Source: Arthrinium phaeospermum (lineage: Eukaryota > Ascomycota > Sordariomycetes > Amphisphaeriales > Apiosporaceae). From it: DNA of 64,000 nt. Positions 25,008 to 36,707 of this stretch are shown in pieces. Position numbers and translations under genes: made by a program. Within the stretch, counting starts at the first letter, position 1, and every line of letters starts with the position of its first letter. The notes beneath the pieces are model-generated. The model worked only from the letters and a program-made list of their open reading frames with translations, had not been told where the DNA came from and did no database searches. Location: contig QYRS01000009.1 of the NCBI GenBank assembly GCA_006503535.1, forward strand, positions 1,798,001-1,862,000, read 5' to 3'.

Positions 25008-27807
25008 AATGGCTCATGTGCCTGTCTGTATTTCAGAAGATTGAGGGGTTTTGTTTTGGGCGTTTTCTTGGCTCCCAGGATGGTGGCCATCATTTGCATT
25101 GGACGGCGCAGCTGTATAACCGGTATACCCTAGATAAGGAGAATGAATCTGAGACAATTTGCTTTACAACAGGACCAACTGTGAGATCATTTGCATTTGT
25201 TTTTATTAATAGATACCTACCAAGGGGCTTGAAGATTCCGTCCGCTTACTCTAATACTAAGTTGCGGCACCCGGGTAGGTATCGTCATCCCGTTGTCAGC
25301 CATACCGCCCGGCTATTCCGTTGCTAGCCAGCAATATGTTCCTCGATACTAAGGTGTGATGTACATCAATGTCCGGCAGTGCATTTTCCTACAGTAGGCT
25401 GCTAGGATTACGGAGACTCTACCCGGCCCTCAATATACTGATCTCCCAGTCGGTTGTCGAGTTGTTTTCGCGGCTACCGTGCTTATCTCTAAATGCTACC
25501 GTACCGACCTATATCCCTTTCTGGTTGGATCTACTATAGCAGCGGCCGGCACTCTGTCTGCAAGGCAGGGATTCACTTTAAAGGGGCCAAGGAAGCCAAT
25601 TCAGCAATGCATATCAGTGTCAATAAGGAAATGAATCGGGATTTCCCTGTCATCCCTCGTGGGAGGAATTACGGGCTGCTATTGGACACTTAGATTTTGA
25701 TGAATGATGCCATGTCCCAACGCAAGCCGCAAAAAGCAACATGATATATCACTTTTCGCCATTGCACAGCGATTCTCTTATCATGATCTCAGGCCAACCT
25801 CAGGAGACGCCGTTCCGACTCTCCTGGAGAAAGACAACTCGGGCGAAGTGAAACCGAGAAAGGTATACTTAGTGCTGCATGCAATCAATGCCAGAACGAA
25901 CAGATAAGGCAAACTGACATCATTAAACCGACCGACTGACTAGCTGGTTGCTACGCTACCGTGACAGCTGCGCAGGCCAGGGCCAAAGGGCCCCCAAGAA
26001 GACGGGGTGGAATGGGTTTGCTCCATATCGACATGCCTACTAAAATAGTAGCACGACGTGTGTAGCGGTCGGGTCTACGCTCCCTGTGTCTCAAGACTGA
26101 GTCGTATGCGTTTACTAGGTTGTGGGTGGGACGAAATGCAGGATGGGGGTTCTAGACTGTTGGGGGGTTTCCAGCTCGAGCATGTAATAGTATCTTTTCT
26201 TTTCTATACCTAATACGCTGTATCTGAAATACCAATTTAGAGAGTGTCGTACATACATAGATACATGAATGTAGTCGTACAGTCCCGGTCTGATCTACTA
26301 CTACCAGCTCACCTCGGTGCTGTATTTTTGAATTAGTCAATCCTCTCTAACCTAGGGCTGTTGATGTACGACAGTGCATGTACCTGCGGCGCTACCATCA
26401 AATCAACATCGTATTTCCACACCCCCGGTTTTTTCCTCATTCTCCTCCAGATGCCTTCCGGGATCCAGGCAGAAGAGACAGGCACCCAACGTGACAAGAC
26501 TGCATTCAGCTGCAGGCTCGGGCTCCGTCTTGCCTAGTTTCCCCGTTCAAGCCGTTCCCACCAGAAGGAAAGTGGTGTTGACGAGATGGCGAAGTGGAGA
26601 TGGCACAGTGAAGCGAAATTCGCGATGGGAAGACTGCGCCCAGTTATGGGCTTGGCTTGGCAGTCGGTACTCGTTCTTGCGGCGGGCAGAAAAGTCGATG
26701 GCTAACATTGCGCCAAGGCCCGCCCATTTTCCTGGTAGCAGTCGGGGAGGGTGTGATTGGGGAGCTTACCGATGGTCCATCCCCGTCATTGGTTTTTTGT
26801 TTTCGGGTCTGGCCTGCTGCACTGCCAGCGTCCGCCCATTCGAGGACCGATTTTTCTTCTCTCAAATAAGAATATACTGCATACCGACACACACCCAACC
26901 ACATGGTTGTTTTTCTTGGCGTTTCCCAATTGCCAGCGGGCCAAGACATGCCCCTCTGCTACTCGTGCATCCCCGGGCGTTCGACTTAGGTTCACATGCG
27001 AGACATGTCAAACAAGACCATCGTCTCTTTGTTACCTCATATCTCGAGGATCCAATCCCGGCCGCTCCTAAAACTGCGGTACGCTCCCAGCTTGTTCGCT
27101 GTCCTTGCTCCCTCGCCCGCCATTTGCTCCTCACCCTGCTGAGCGAGAGTCAATCTCGTCGCTACAATTACACCAGATTTAACCTTGTACGACGGTCAGA
27201 CGAGAAACTGGCAAAAATCCCCTAGTGGCTGTCCCTATCGAGCACGCGACGTGACCCTGTGAAGCTTATCATAGGCTCTTCCCTGGTCTTACTCGATTGT
27301 CAAGACGGTCGCCCATTCCTGCGGCGTCGCCAGCTATCAACCTTCTTTTTTTCTTGGTAGCGCTCGTTTGTCGACAATTTTTTAAAAAAGAGCGGGCTTC
27401 CTCACCTGGATGGAGGTAGGTCCATTTCCCTTGCTCTCTTTCACTTTCTGTTGCGGGTCACGCCGATTTTCTCATGATGATGTCAACTCATCTCGAGAGA
27501 GAGCTCCTCGGGTTTTGAGGTGGCATTCGGCATTTCACTCAATCCTCGATATCATTCTCTCTGAAGCCTGAAGGAGGCCAAGAAGCGAAGCTTGCTCGCC
27601 CTTGACAGTACACCCATCAAACCTTTATACTTCTGTCGCCATTATTTCTCCGAGCTTGCCCACATATCCACACCTCCTTCCGTCCATACCCCGAACCTTA
27701 CCGTCTCTTTGTCTCCTCTACTCGTTCGATTCCAAGCCGCCACGCCACCCATCCTTTCCCAATTCAATATGTCGCTTCCTATTTTAACCGCATACCTGCA
27801 CTGCATC

Positions 27808-27865
27808 GTGAGCTGTGCCACTCACACCTACCCCCGGGTCCTGGTCGGCTAACAAATCATTACAG
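27808..27865 (+). other. Probable intron in the TRK 5' leader
   Basis: Donor GTGAGC, branch-like GGCTAAC at 27847-27853, acceptor TTACAG: all match fungal consensus. It follows a 13-codon ATG-started segment (27769-27807). Confidence 0.6.
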
Positions 27866-27922
27866 CCACAGACGTGAGAGATATCATGCTTGACAACAAC
27901 CTTTCCGCCAACCCGTTCAAGT

Positions 27923-27991
27923 GTATGAGTTACACAATTGCTGTTCTCTAACATCAGGCTTTCGTTGGCTTTTTTTGGACACCTCACATAG
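27923..27991 (+). other. Probable second intron in the TRK 5' leader
   Basis: Donor GTATGA at 27923 (or GTGTAT at 27921), branch-like CTCTAAC at 27946-27952, acceptor CACATAG ending 27991; an earlier acceptor at 27957 is possible. The following exon starts in frame with the TRK ORF. Confidence 0.55.
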
Positions 27992-28021
27992 CCTTACTTG
28001 CTGCTGCTACCGGACGTGATC

Positions 28022-30700
28022 ATGGCCGTCCTGAGCGACATGCTGGACTCCGGCCGGAGGGTCCTCCAGGCCATCCGTCCTTCGTTCCTTTCCAAGGAAC
28101 CGCATTTCAACTTCATCACAGTGCATTACTTCTGGATCATCGGAATGTCCATCGTCGGCTCTATCCTCATCTTCGCCTCGGGGAAAGGCAACCTCTCCTA
28201 TATCGACTCGCTCTACTTCGCCAGCGGTGCCAATACCCAGGCCGGACTAAACCCCGTTGATGTCAACCTCCTCAACACATTTCAGCAAGCCGTGATATTC
28301 CTCATGGCAATGATGTCCAACCCAATTGCCATCAATTCTGCCGTAGTGTTTCTCCGTCTATATTGGTTCGAGAAGCGATTCCAGGGCATTGTGGCTGATG
28401 CCAGGGCAAAACGTATCTCCGTCGCAAAGTCACGTTCCCAGGCGAAGCCGTCCACACCTGATGTCGAGAAGGGGGTAGGCGGTAAGGATATTAGGGTTAT
28501 GCACAACACTGCCTCCCGTATGACCAATGATGGCATCCTTTTGGACCATTTTACGATGAACGGAGCCATCAAGTCAGACCCAAGCGTGGAACACCTAGAC
28601 CCCAACGCGGCGAATTTGACTACAACACCAACGGCGCAAAGAGACACGCAGATTCGATTTGCGGACAATGTGAAAAGGAGCGATGCGATTCCTAGCGATG
28701 ATGAAGACAATGTGGCGCTCCCCCACAGACGTTCAAATACCGAGCATATCGCCATCCTGGAGAGACAGCGCAAACAGGAACGGGGCGGTACTCTTCGCAT
28801 TCCAGGCCCTAGAGATGCTGAGAGAGGCGTTGGGCCGGAGGAGCTCACGGATGACGATGATTACGAAGGTGATGCACCGGGGATCAATCGACTAAGACGT
28901 GGGTCGAGTGCTGAAACGACGCAAAATCGTCTTGCTCAAGGCCGGTCACATTCACACGCAGAACGGCAGCAGACGATTATTTTCGAGGAACAGGACCACC
29001 CCAAGCGGCACGAAGTCGCCCAGGATTTGGAAGCAGCTGCCCACACTGCCGCAGTGTTTAAGCCGCACAAGCCGCGAGGACCCGGAGAGAAGCTGCATCA
29101 TACTATGACGCGCACGGATACCGAGTCTCGGCATAACCCCCTATCTCGAATCAAGACGGCGTTGTCGCAGCATAAGGAGAACGATCCTGCGCCATACCTG
29201 AGCTGGCAGCCAACCATAGGCCGAAACTCGGAATTCCTGGACCTCACAGAGGAGCAAAGAGAGGAGCTTGGTGGTATCGAGTACCGCTCCCTCAAAGCGC
29301 TGGCTATTGTCGTCACTGGCTATTTCTGGGGCTTCTGGATCTTCGGACTGCTGTGCCTCTGGCCCTGGATCGCCGTCAACAACGACTCATACGGCAAAAT
29401 CGTGGAAGGTGCTGGTACGAACAAAGCTTGGTGGAGTTTCTTCACTTCAAACTCGGCATTTACGGATCTGGGATTCACTTTGACGTCTGACAGCATGATC
29501 TCCTTTAACTCGGCGAGGTTTCCATTGCTCATCATGTCGTTCCTGATCATCATTGGAAACACCGGGTTTCCGATCATGTTGCGGTTCATGATCTGGTTCA
29601 TCCACCTCTTTGTCCCGCGTACTTCTGGGCTGTATGAGGAGCTACGGTTCTTGCTTGATCACCCGCGTCGTTGCTTTACTTTACTCTTCCCCTCGACAGC
29701 TACGTGGTGGCTATTCCTGATCCTCATCATCCTCAATCTGGTCGATCTGATATTCTTCATCATTCTCGATCTTGGAAGTGGGCCTGTGGCCCAATTGCCG
29801 CTGGATATCCGCTTCCTCGACGGGTGGTTCCAGGCCGCATCCACGAGGACTGCGGGCTTTGCTGTTCTCAATCTATCATCGCTTCATCCAGCGGTGCAGA
29901 CATCGTATCTCATCATGATGTACATCTCGGTCTTTCCCATCGCTATCTCGGTCCGTCGCACGAACGTGTACGAGGAGAAGGCCCTCGGCTTGTACGGCAG
30001 CAGCGGCGAGAACGAGGAGCAGAATGGATCTGGATTCTCCTACGTCGGTGCCCATTTACGACGACAGCTCTCCTTCGATTTGTGGTACATCTTTATAGGG
30101 TACTTCATTCTCACAATTTCAGAAGGACCACGCCTTATCAACAACGACTTTTCCATGTTTGCTGTACTTTTCGAGGTTGTCAGCGCTTATGGAACGGTCG
30201 GATTGAGTTTGGGCTACACGGGAATCAATGCTTCTCTCTGTTCGCAGTTCACAGTCGTCGGGAAGCTGGTGATGATTGCCATGCAGATCCGTGGCCGCCA
30301 CCGTGGACTCCCATATGGCCTTGACCGGGCCATCCTTCTGCCGAGTGAACACCTCAATCGTAAGGAGGCTGAGGATGCAGAAGTCAAACTTCAGCGCCGC
30401 ATGTCTGCCACCTCGCTGGTGCCTGATCGCGGGGCAAACTTGACCAGGGGGCGGAGTCGCAGCGTCGACCGCCCCAACATGCTTGCTCAGTTCTTGCACC
30501 CGGGGCCAACTTATCCGACCGTTTCGCACAGCCTGAGCAAGTCACGCTCGATGGCCAGGTCGGAACGGTCGGTTGGAATGGGCACATACGATTCGTTTAG
30601 ACGAACAACGACTGAGCCACCGAGCGATGAAAACGATTCGGTCAACAAAGACGTGCCAGGGCCTAGAAGAGCCTCGACACAGCCAGCTCCCGCACACTAG
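28022..30700 (+). CDS. trk1: Trk-family high-affinity potassium transporter
   Basis: Plasma-membrane K+ uptake protein of the TrkH/Trk1 family (four M1-P-M2 units). The ATG at 28022 (MAVLSDMLDSGRR) gives 892 aa; the frame is open up to 27992, just after a likely splice acceptor, so the N terminus may extend. Recognisable parts: FNFITVHYFWIIGMSIVGS (first M1), GANTQAGLNPVD (P-loop/M2 start), a long hydrophilic loop of about 280 residues between units 1 and 2 (typical of fungal Trk), SNSAFTDLGFTLTSDSM, STRTAGFAVLNLSSL and AYGTVGLSLGYTG (filter regions of units 2-4), with a Gly at the expected filter positions. The C terminus is Ser/Arg-rich and cytosolic. No internal intron needed. Confidence 0.93.
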   Translation: MAVLSDMLDSGRRVLQAIRPSFLSKEPHFNFITVHYFWIIGMSIVGSILIFASGKGNLSYIDSLYFASGANTQAGLNPVDVNLLNTFQQAVIFLMAMMSNPIAINSAVVFLRLYWFEKRFQGIVADARAKRISVAKSRSQAKPSTPDVEKGVGGKDIRVMHNTASRMTNDGILLDHFTMNGAIKSDPSVEHLDPNAANLTTTPTAQRDTQIRFADNVKRSDAIPSDDEDNVALPHRRSNTEHIAILERQRKQERGGTLRIPGPRDAERGVGPEELTDDDDYEGDAPGINRLRRGSSAETTQNRLAQGRSHSHAERQQTIIFEEQDHPKRHEVAQDLEAAAHTAAVFKPHKPRGPGEKLHHTMTRTDTESRHNPLSRIKTALSQHKENDPAPYLSWQPTIGRNSEFLDLTEEQREELGGIEYRSLKALAIVVTGYFWGFWIFGLLCLWPWIAVNNDSYGKIVEGAGTNKAWWSFFTSNSAFTDLGFTLTSDSMISFNSARFPLLIMSFLIIIGNTGFPIMLRFMIWFIHLFVPRTSGLYEELRFLLDHPRRCFTLLFPSTATWWLFLILIILNLVDLIFFIILDLGSGPVAQLPLDIRFLDGWFQAASTRTAGFAVLNLSSLHPAVQTSYLIMMYISVFPIAISVRRTNVYEEKALGLYGSSGENEEQNGSGFSYVGAHLRRQLSFDLWYIFIGYFILTISEGPRLINNDFSMFAVLFEVVSAYGTVGLSLGYTGINASLCSQFTVVGKLVMIAMQIRGRHRGLPYGLDRAILLPSEHLNRKEAEDAEVKLQRRMSATSLVPDRGANLTRGRSRSVDRPNMLAQFLHPGPTYPTVSHSLSKSRSMARSERSVGMGTYDSFRRTTTEPPSDENDSVNKDVPGPRRASTQPAPAH

Positions 30701-31620
30701 CGGTCGAGACGGAGCGCGGACAAAACCCATGCCAGTGGCCATAAGGGCGATTGGGAGGCGTCGAAACGAAGGGTAGCGAGGTTACCGTCCTCCCCAGAGG
30801 CGCGAAGAACGAGCTTTTGGGACCGAAGAAGATCACTATTTGCCTGGTATCTCGGCAGTACTGGGTAGTGTTGTTTACCTTGAAAGTAAGACTTTCATGT
30901 AGGAAGTCGGGTATATTAGGTACGATTGGAGTATATGACAGGAAGCAACGCATTGTGGGATAGAAGATGTACACTATAGACGGCGGCTTCGAGACTCGAG
31001 GCCCAGGGGAACGGGATATATATGGCTATTATGACCGCACGGTGTAGGGAGTTTGTGTTTTGTTAGAAGGGCGCTCACATTTTCTTTGGCTTATATAGAC
31101 AGGGCGTGGCTTCCTCAACTGGACCAACCTCCGGGAGGCCTTGGGGATGGATGAAATGATATGACTAGGTTCTCTTTTACATATATATATCTACTTAGTC
31201 TTCAAAGTCCATCAGAGGTTTTCTTCTCCTGCAAAAAGTTCTTTCTATGCGCTTCCAGTCAGGAGTCGGCAAAGTGGATCGTGACGGCCAAAGTCTCAAC
31301 GAGGCGGCAAGAATCAGGCAAAAGTCTGCAGGGCAATTTCATCCGAAACTCTTCGTCCTGCGGCCGACCTATTCATCCCGTCTTGACCAGACAGTACCCT
31401 GCCCGGTCGTGCTGGTATTCAGGAACAGGCCAATGACCGAACGGTAGTGAGTCGAGTAGGGTCTTGGCGTCCTCTTGGCGGAGTTTCGTCGCGATTCACG
31501 AGCTCCACCGGCAGAAAACGGCGGCCAATCGGCTTACACGCACCTGCGAGTGATACAGCAGGTTTTGTGCAAGACGAACCGAGCCTCACGAACCAGACTC
31601 CTGGGTTTGAGCCGCCCAAC

Positions 31621-31627
31621 GGCTAAA
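31621..31627 (+). promoter_or_regulatory. Possible XlnR/Xyr1 binding motif GGCTAAA
   Basis: Exact match to the GGCTAAA consensus bound by the (hemi)cellulase activator XlnR/Xyr1, about 1.1 kb upstream of the LPMO start. A 7-bp match can occur by chance, so this is only suggestive. Confidence 0.2.
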
Positions 31628-32459
31628 AAGGTACCAGCCCTGGGATGTGCCGTCATGTCAATATGTTCGAGGCGCGAATCGAAACGTGCGTGGCGTCTGA
31701 TGTGGTGCTAGGGTATTCCGCAGCATCCCCCCCTAGTGGAGATCGCATCTTTCACTAGACTGACGGCTTTTCTTTACTTGTTTGGTTGTGTGGTTGATCC
31801 TCTCAGGGAAGAGAGGGAGATCCATCCATGGTTGGCGTGTTTGGTTTGTTTGGATGTGCAGCTAGCAGACCCAAGTCCTCGAAGAGAAGGATCTTGACGG
31901 GCGATCTGGGGGACATCAGATGAAATAACGCGATAGTACGTTCAGGAACCAGCTGTATTCCAAGCTAGCGATACCGAGACGTGCCTCTTGGAAATATGCT
32001 TACTTGGTGAGACGACGGGTTTTGGACATATAAACTATACGCTTACATACAAGAATGGTAAGCATGTTCAGGCGGCCCCTTCTCATCTGGGCTTGGCCCG
32101 AAGCGGAAACTAATGCGTTAGCCTGCCAGATAAACGGGCGCCGTCGGGGTAAGTGCCATGACGAGGTGCGCGCGCTATTGGCAGACGTTGGTCCCTTCAT
32201 CTATCCTCCACGGCCAGTACCGCGGTCGGTTCCCGCTGCCCGGGGCCCTCGGCCACACCTGCTTCATCCAGAGTGGGGCCCTACCCATCTTGAGCCTCAT
32301 GCTAAAGGCGATCTGACTGACATCGAGGGGGGTCAAAGCAGGCAAAGCGGGTAGCATGATCTGGGTAGCATGATCGGGGGGAGGGGGAGGGTCGGCGGCT
32401 CAAAGAGGCAGTTGCGTGGTATGTTATCTGGGTATGCGTGTGCCCGGTGTGGTGTTGTG

Positions 32460-32465
32460 TATAAG
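32460..32465 (+). promoter_or_regulatory. TATA-like element of the LPMO gene
   Basis: TATAAG about 255 bp before the ATG, preceding a CT-rich leader; spacing fits a fungal promoter with a roughly 200-bp 5' UTR. Confidence 0.35.
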
Positions 32466-32720
32466 TAGAACGGGCCCTCTTGACTTCGACGTTTCTCCGC
32501 CTCTGCTCGTTTCTACTTCACCACCCTCTCTTGCAACCTCGCAGTTTCTCTTCATTCTCTTCTATATCCACTTCTTTCGCCATTGGCCGTGCCAGTGCCC
32601 TTCGTTTCTTTAACCGCTTCTTGCCTCTGTTTCCCGATACTCGGTCTCCAAAGCAAAAGCCTTATCTTGTTTTAACACTACCTCCCTTCCGTCGTTGTTA
32701 CATCAACCCACATCTTCAAC

Positions 32721-33773
32721 ATGCGTTACTCCATCGTCAACGCTCTGGCCATGGCCACCACCGTGGCGGCCCATTGCCAGGTGACCGAGCTGCAGGTCAA
32801 CGGCAAGAGCCAGGGCACCGGCATCAACAAGTACATCCGGTCGCCGGCCAACAACTCGCCCGTCAAGGCGCTCGACACGCCCAACCTGGTGTGCAACGTC
32901 AACGGCGCGAAAGCCGCGCCCTCGTTCGTGACGGCGGCCGCAGGCGACACGGTGACGTTCGAGTGGATGCACGACAAGCAGGGCGACGACATCATCGACG
33001 GCTCGCACAAGGGGCCCATCATCACCTACATCGCGCCCTACACCGAGGACGCCGGCACGGGGCCCATCTGGTCCAAGATCGACGAGGAAGGGCTGACGGG
33101 CGGCAAGTGGGCCGTCGACAACCTGATCGCGGCCAAGGGCAAGAAGGACGTCAAGATCCCCGCCGACCTCAAGGCCGGCAAGTACCTCGTCCGCCAGGAG
33201 ATCATCGCCCTGCACGAGGCCGACGCCGCCCCCACCGCCAACGGCCGCGGCGCCCAGTTCTACCCCTCGTGCGCCCAGCTCGACATCACCGGCTCGGGCA
33301 CCGCCGTGCCCGACCAAAAGTTCGACATCCAGAGCTACTCGGGCACCGACCCGGGCATCAAGTTCAACATCTACGGCGGCGCCACCAGCTACAAGATCCC
33401 GGGCCCGGCCCTCTGGTCCGCCGCAGCATCGGGTGGTGGCGCCGGTGCCGCCCCTGCTGCCCCCGCTGCTCCCGGTGGTGGTGGTGCTGCTAGCAGCGCT
33501 GCCCCTGCCGCTCCCACTTCGGCTGCTGGCGGTGCTGCTCCCACTACTTCGGCTGCCGCCGCGGCTCCCACGACCCTCGTCACCTCCACCAAGGCCGGCG
33601 GCGGCGGCGCTGCCCCTACTGCCCCTGCTACTGGCGGCGGTGCGGCCGGCGGCGGCTCCGGCGCGGCCATGTTCGCTCAGTGCGGCGGCAACGGCTTCAC
33701 GGGCGCGACCAGCTGCGCCGAGGGCACCTGCAAGAAGCAAAACGACTACTACTCCCAGTGCGTCCCCAACTGA
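32721..33773 (+). CDS. AA9 lytic polysaccharide monooxygenase with CBM1
   Basis: Secreted copper enzyme that oxidatively cleaves cellulose (or related glucans). Single exon, 350 aa. Residues 1-17 are a signal peptide; cleavage after VAA leaves His18 as the N-terminal His of the copper-binding histidine brace. The second brace His is His96 in [11 protein letters not shown], and the axial Tyr lies in [10 protein letters not shown]; the motif [23 protein letters not shown] is classical AA9. After residue about 233 comes a roughly 80-residue Ala/Gly/Pro-rich linker, then a C-terminal cellulose-binding module CBM1 ([11 protein letters not shown]...YYSQCVPN, four Cys). Coding GC is very high, with strong C/G third-position bias, as for other secreted enzymes. 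Regiospecificity cannot be read from the sequence. Confidence 0.95.
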   Translation: MRYSIVNALAMATTVAAHCQVTELQVNGKSQGTGINKYIRSPANNSPVKALDTPNLVCNVNGAKAAPSFVTAAAGDTVTFEWMHDKQGDDIIDGSHKGPIITYIAPYTEDAGTGPIWSKIDEEGLTGGKWAVDNLIAAKGKKDVKIPADLKAGKYLVRQEIIALHEADAAPTANGRGAQFYPSCAQLDITGSGTAVPDQKFDIQSYSGTDPGIKFNIYGGATSYKIPGPALWSAAASGGGAGAAPAAPAAPGGGGAASSAAPAAPTSAAGGAAPTTSAAAAAPTTLVTSTKAGGGGAAPTAPATGGGAAGGGSGAAMFAQCGGNGFTGATSCAEGTCKKQNDYYSQCVPN

Positions 33774-36056
33774 GTCTGTTGGCTTGGCAGTTGAGCTACC
33801 CAAGGTAGCTTAGCTGGAAGGGGCGCTGAGTGCGTAGTCGAGAGGCTGTGTGTGTGTTTGGTTAAAGACCATCACCGTTGTTATTTGTGTTTCCGTTTAG
33901 CAGTTTTCTTCTTCTTCTTCTTCGAGTTGTACATATAGGTTGAGACGAATGAAAGAGAAAGAGAGTCATCACTGTATCATAGAAAACCCACCTACATACA
34001 TACAAAGTACATAGCGAATGAGTAGCTTTTCCAACCCATTAAAGTGCCGACTTGCGTGCGTCGCCTTCTCGAGTTCCACGGTGAATCTATGCCTGTGTAA
34101 ATGGATGTGTCTGGGTCTGGGTCTGTGTGTGCACCATCTACGCGAGTCTGCTCCCCGTCATGGTGTTGATGTAGTAAAGAAGCAGGTCAGAAAATACCTG
34201 GTCAGCGAGGAGGGTTGACTTGGGCAATTTCAGCACTGTTTACAGATGATGGGGCAATATCGTCATCCCAACGTCAAGCGCAGTAAGCGTTTACGTTGGC
34301 CATCACCACCCCCCACCAACCGCACCCGCTGCTTGGCATTGTTGTACAGACATATAGAGCCCCCCCTTCTCCTTCCCCCTCCTTCCCCTATTTCCCTATT
34401 TCTTAGCCAACCCCTTTCGCAAAGGCGAACCCTGAGGAGAAAACGAGACTGGAAATTTGTACGAGGAGGTCGGCACGGAAGCGGCTAAATCTTTACGCAA
34501 TAGGAACCGGAGGGAGGATGCGAAGCTGACCACCCAAACGCCCTACAAGTACCTACCGAGGTGGCTCCGTTTGGCACAGGCATCCGTTATTGCGGAGCGC
34601 ACGTTTAATATATTTAATAATTTGCTTTTGTTAGTATTGTGCTCTTTGGGGCTCGTTATGTATTCCTGTGAGCCCGAGCTTTTCCAAAAAGGGGTCTTTT
34701 CCCTCCCCTCTCACCTAGGTCAGTAGCCCTGCTCTTGTCTGCTTTTCATCGGTGAGAGGACCCGCGTACAGAATTACATAATTGGCGGTGAACAATATAA
34801 GAAGAAGAGCATGTTCTAATGGCCATGATATGATTAACAATAGGGCTAAAAGCACAAGGGTGGTTTGGCTGGTCGACGATGCGTTTCAGCATCTGGGGTC
34901 TAATCTGGGGTTGTCAGAACGAGCATTACCCCCTCTGAAGACGTGTGACACCGCAGCCGCATGGCATGGGGTGCTGTAGTGTGAGGGGCTAGCTGTGTTG
35001 ACGAACTCCGCATAACCAAGTCTGGTGTCTTCATTGGTAGGGAGTGCTAGTTGACGGACAATGCGTGGCTGGCTATCTCGCAGTAGCGTGTCAGGCATCC
35101 GGTTTTCGGGGGGCGCTGACGACTTACGGGCTGTCGCGGGACTGTATTGCGACTATGTAATCTCTCCCCAGAAACACGAGACACACCAATATATCGCATT
35201 TTCCTTCCCCCTGATGATTTTCCCGAGTCGATTCCAGAAGGAGTGGAGTCCGGAGAGACGTTGAAGGCAGAATGAGTAATCCTCGCTGGGTATCAACGGA
35301 TGGTCTAAATCAGTCCATGGTGCGATTGGTGAGGCGATAACATAACCTGTACTTAATTCGTTGGCTGTTCTGCGATGACCTTTGTGATATGTGACACGTA
35401 GTGTGGAGTTCCCAGGTAGTGGTGTGCTGCTGCTGAATCCATATTGCAGAGACCCTTTCGCTAGTACTACCACCGAGCCTGCGAGCTACCCTTTTGGCGG
35501 ACTTACAGGTCGCAGCTAGGGACATAGGGGAGCACTTGTAGGTTATTGGGTCCGGCCGAAAGCTTGAGTCTGGGCAGCGGGGAGAGGTGGGAAGATCGTC
35601 GGCCTGTCTACCCTGATGAATGTACGTTCAGGAGCATCCTCGTCTCGCGGCGGTGACGATCAACCCGGAACATACTGAAACCACGTGCGATGCGAGTATA
35701 CCCTTCTGCCTATCGGTGGAGATGGATACTTGTTCAATGTGTAACGCTGCGGGTCAGTACGGGGTAGAGTGTGCAGATAGTTCGGCTTGGGTTTGCATGC
35801 ATCTGGAATCCCCTAGCCCCTGGGCTCTGAACGAACACTGAGCGCAGTTTTGACGAGACGAATAAGCTATCGCACACAGAAACCCAGGACCGACACGGAT
35901 ATCCATTGATAGCACATAATGCAATGCGTCTATCTCTGTCGATCGATTGCGACAGTGTGTGCGCGCGCGCCAGTCTTGCAATATGCTGATAGACGCATCC
36001 GTTTGAGTAAAGAGCTGCCAGCATTCCGTAAAGAGAGAAGGTGCTTCCTAACTCGA
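33774..36056. other. Intergenic region downstream of the LPMO
   Basis: Contains the LPMO 3' UTR (CTT microsatellite near 33907-33922). Between 35754 and 36050 the minus strand is open in one frame and could be a further exon of the hidden gene at 36.1-36.7 kb, using a TACTAAT branch-like site and TAG acceptor near 36045-36060; this is unproven. Nothing else supported. Confidence 0.4.
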
Positions 36057-36707
36057 TTAGTAAACATGGATGTCTGGTAATGTATTGCAGACAGCAGATG
36101 CGAGGCGTTGGAGACCGCCAGGGGCCATGTTCTTCATGCTCTGCTGTGACCAGATAGCTCCCATGCTTGCCACGGATAGAGCCTTATTACTCGGTACGCC
36201 ACGACCGCCCGGAAAAGCCAGAGGCTGAGACATGAAGAGATCCCCAATTTCCCACGAAGCCAGTGGCATCCAGGGGTTTTCGGATCGTATTCACCCTGCA
36301 TGAAGCCTCTGGGACGCAACGCTGCTAATGCCGGCACTGTGAAGTCGCGTGGGAGGAGCAGCAAATCATTTTCTTCTCGTCCATGGGCTTGTGTTCGGGA
36401 CAAAACATCGATGAAGAATAGGGTGGGCCATTGGAGTTTGCAGAGAGGAATCGAGATGGTGTCGACCATGGCAGGGGTCGGCTTGAGCCATGCCGGTAGC
36501 TTCTGCACATATCATCACCGCCGAGTCCATAGACTAAAGAAGTCGTCCGATAGTCACAAACTTGGTCGGCATGAAGTATTAACCTACCGTGGAAAACATA
36601 GCAGCCGGATGATGTAATGCATTTCCTTTGAGCGATGCTGACTCGCTGGAAGTTGGCGATACCAGTGAGTGGTCATTCATCCAAGAAGGCAGACCAGGGG
36701 CGCTCAT
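36057..36707 (-). CDS. Unrecognised spliced gene, hypothetical protein
   Basis: I infer a gene from splice structure and frame. Exon 1 (36588-36707) starts ATG after an in-frame stop and reads MSAPGLPSWMNDHSLVSPTS and onward for 40 codons, ending at donor GTAGGT. An 85-bp intron ends GTGCAG; exon 2 starts at 36502 in phase 0, continuing KLPAWLKPTPAMVDTISIPL. The frame is open to about 36280, where it shifts at a G4T4 tract (36273-36280; A4C4 in the sense strand). One added base continues it as EYDPKNPWMPLASWEIGDLF and so on to a stop at 36057, giving about 190 aa. No domain is recognised. Composition looks protein-like on both sides of the shift. A further 3' exon is possible (a TACTAAT-like branch site overlaps the stop region). 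Could also be a decaying gene. Confidence 0.45.

Larger units (their letters stand above)
25008..28021. other. Intergenic region and TRK leader, 3 kb
   Basis: Contains the SSL2 3' UTR and a long upstream region of the TRK gene. CT-rich leader-like sequence begins around 27540. An ORF of 283 codons at 26374-27225 is judged spurious (Arg/Ser/Cys/His-rich, no domain, overlapped by ORFs on the other strand). Introns in the TRK leader are listed separately. Confidence 0.5.
30701..32720. other. Intergenic region, 2 kb, containing the LPMO promoter
   Basis: Upstream of the AA9 gene. Candidate regulatory motifs are listed separately. The leader from about 32500 to 32700 is CT-rich, as in many fungal 5' UTRs. 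No gene supported; a plus-strand ORF running through the LPMO leader (32480-33493) is an out-of-frame shadow. Confidence 0.5.

Noticed and set aside
26374..27225. 283-codon plus-strand ORF upstream of TRK
   Set aside because: Arg/Ser/Cys/His-rich composition, no domain, overlapped by ORFs on both strands, and lies in the promoter region of TRK.
27725..27745. B-box-like GTTCGATTCC in the TRK leader
   Set aside because: No matching A box or cloverleaf around it.
32703..33803. 366-codon ORF antisense to the LPMO
   Set aside because: Produced by the extreme GC third-position bias and the Ala/Gly linker of the LPMO gene.
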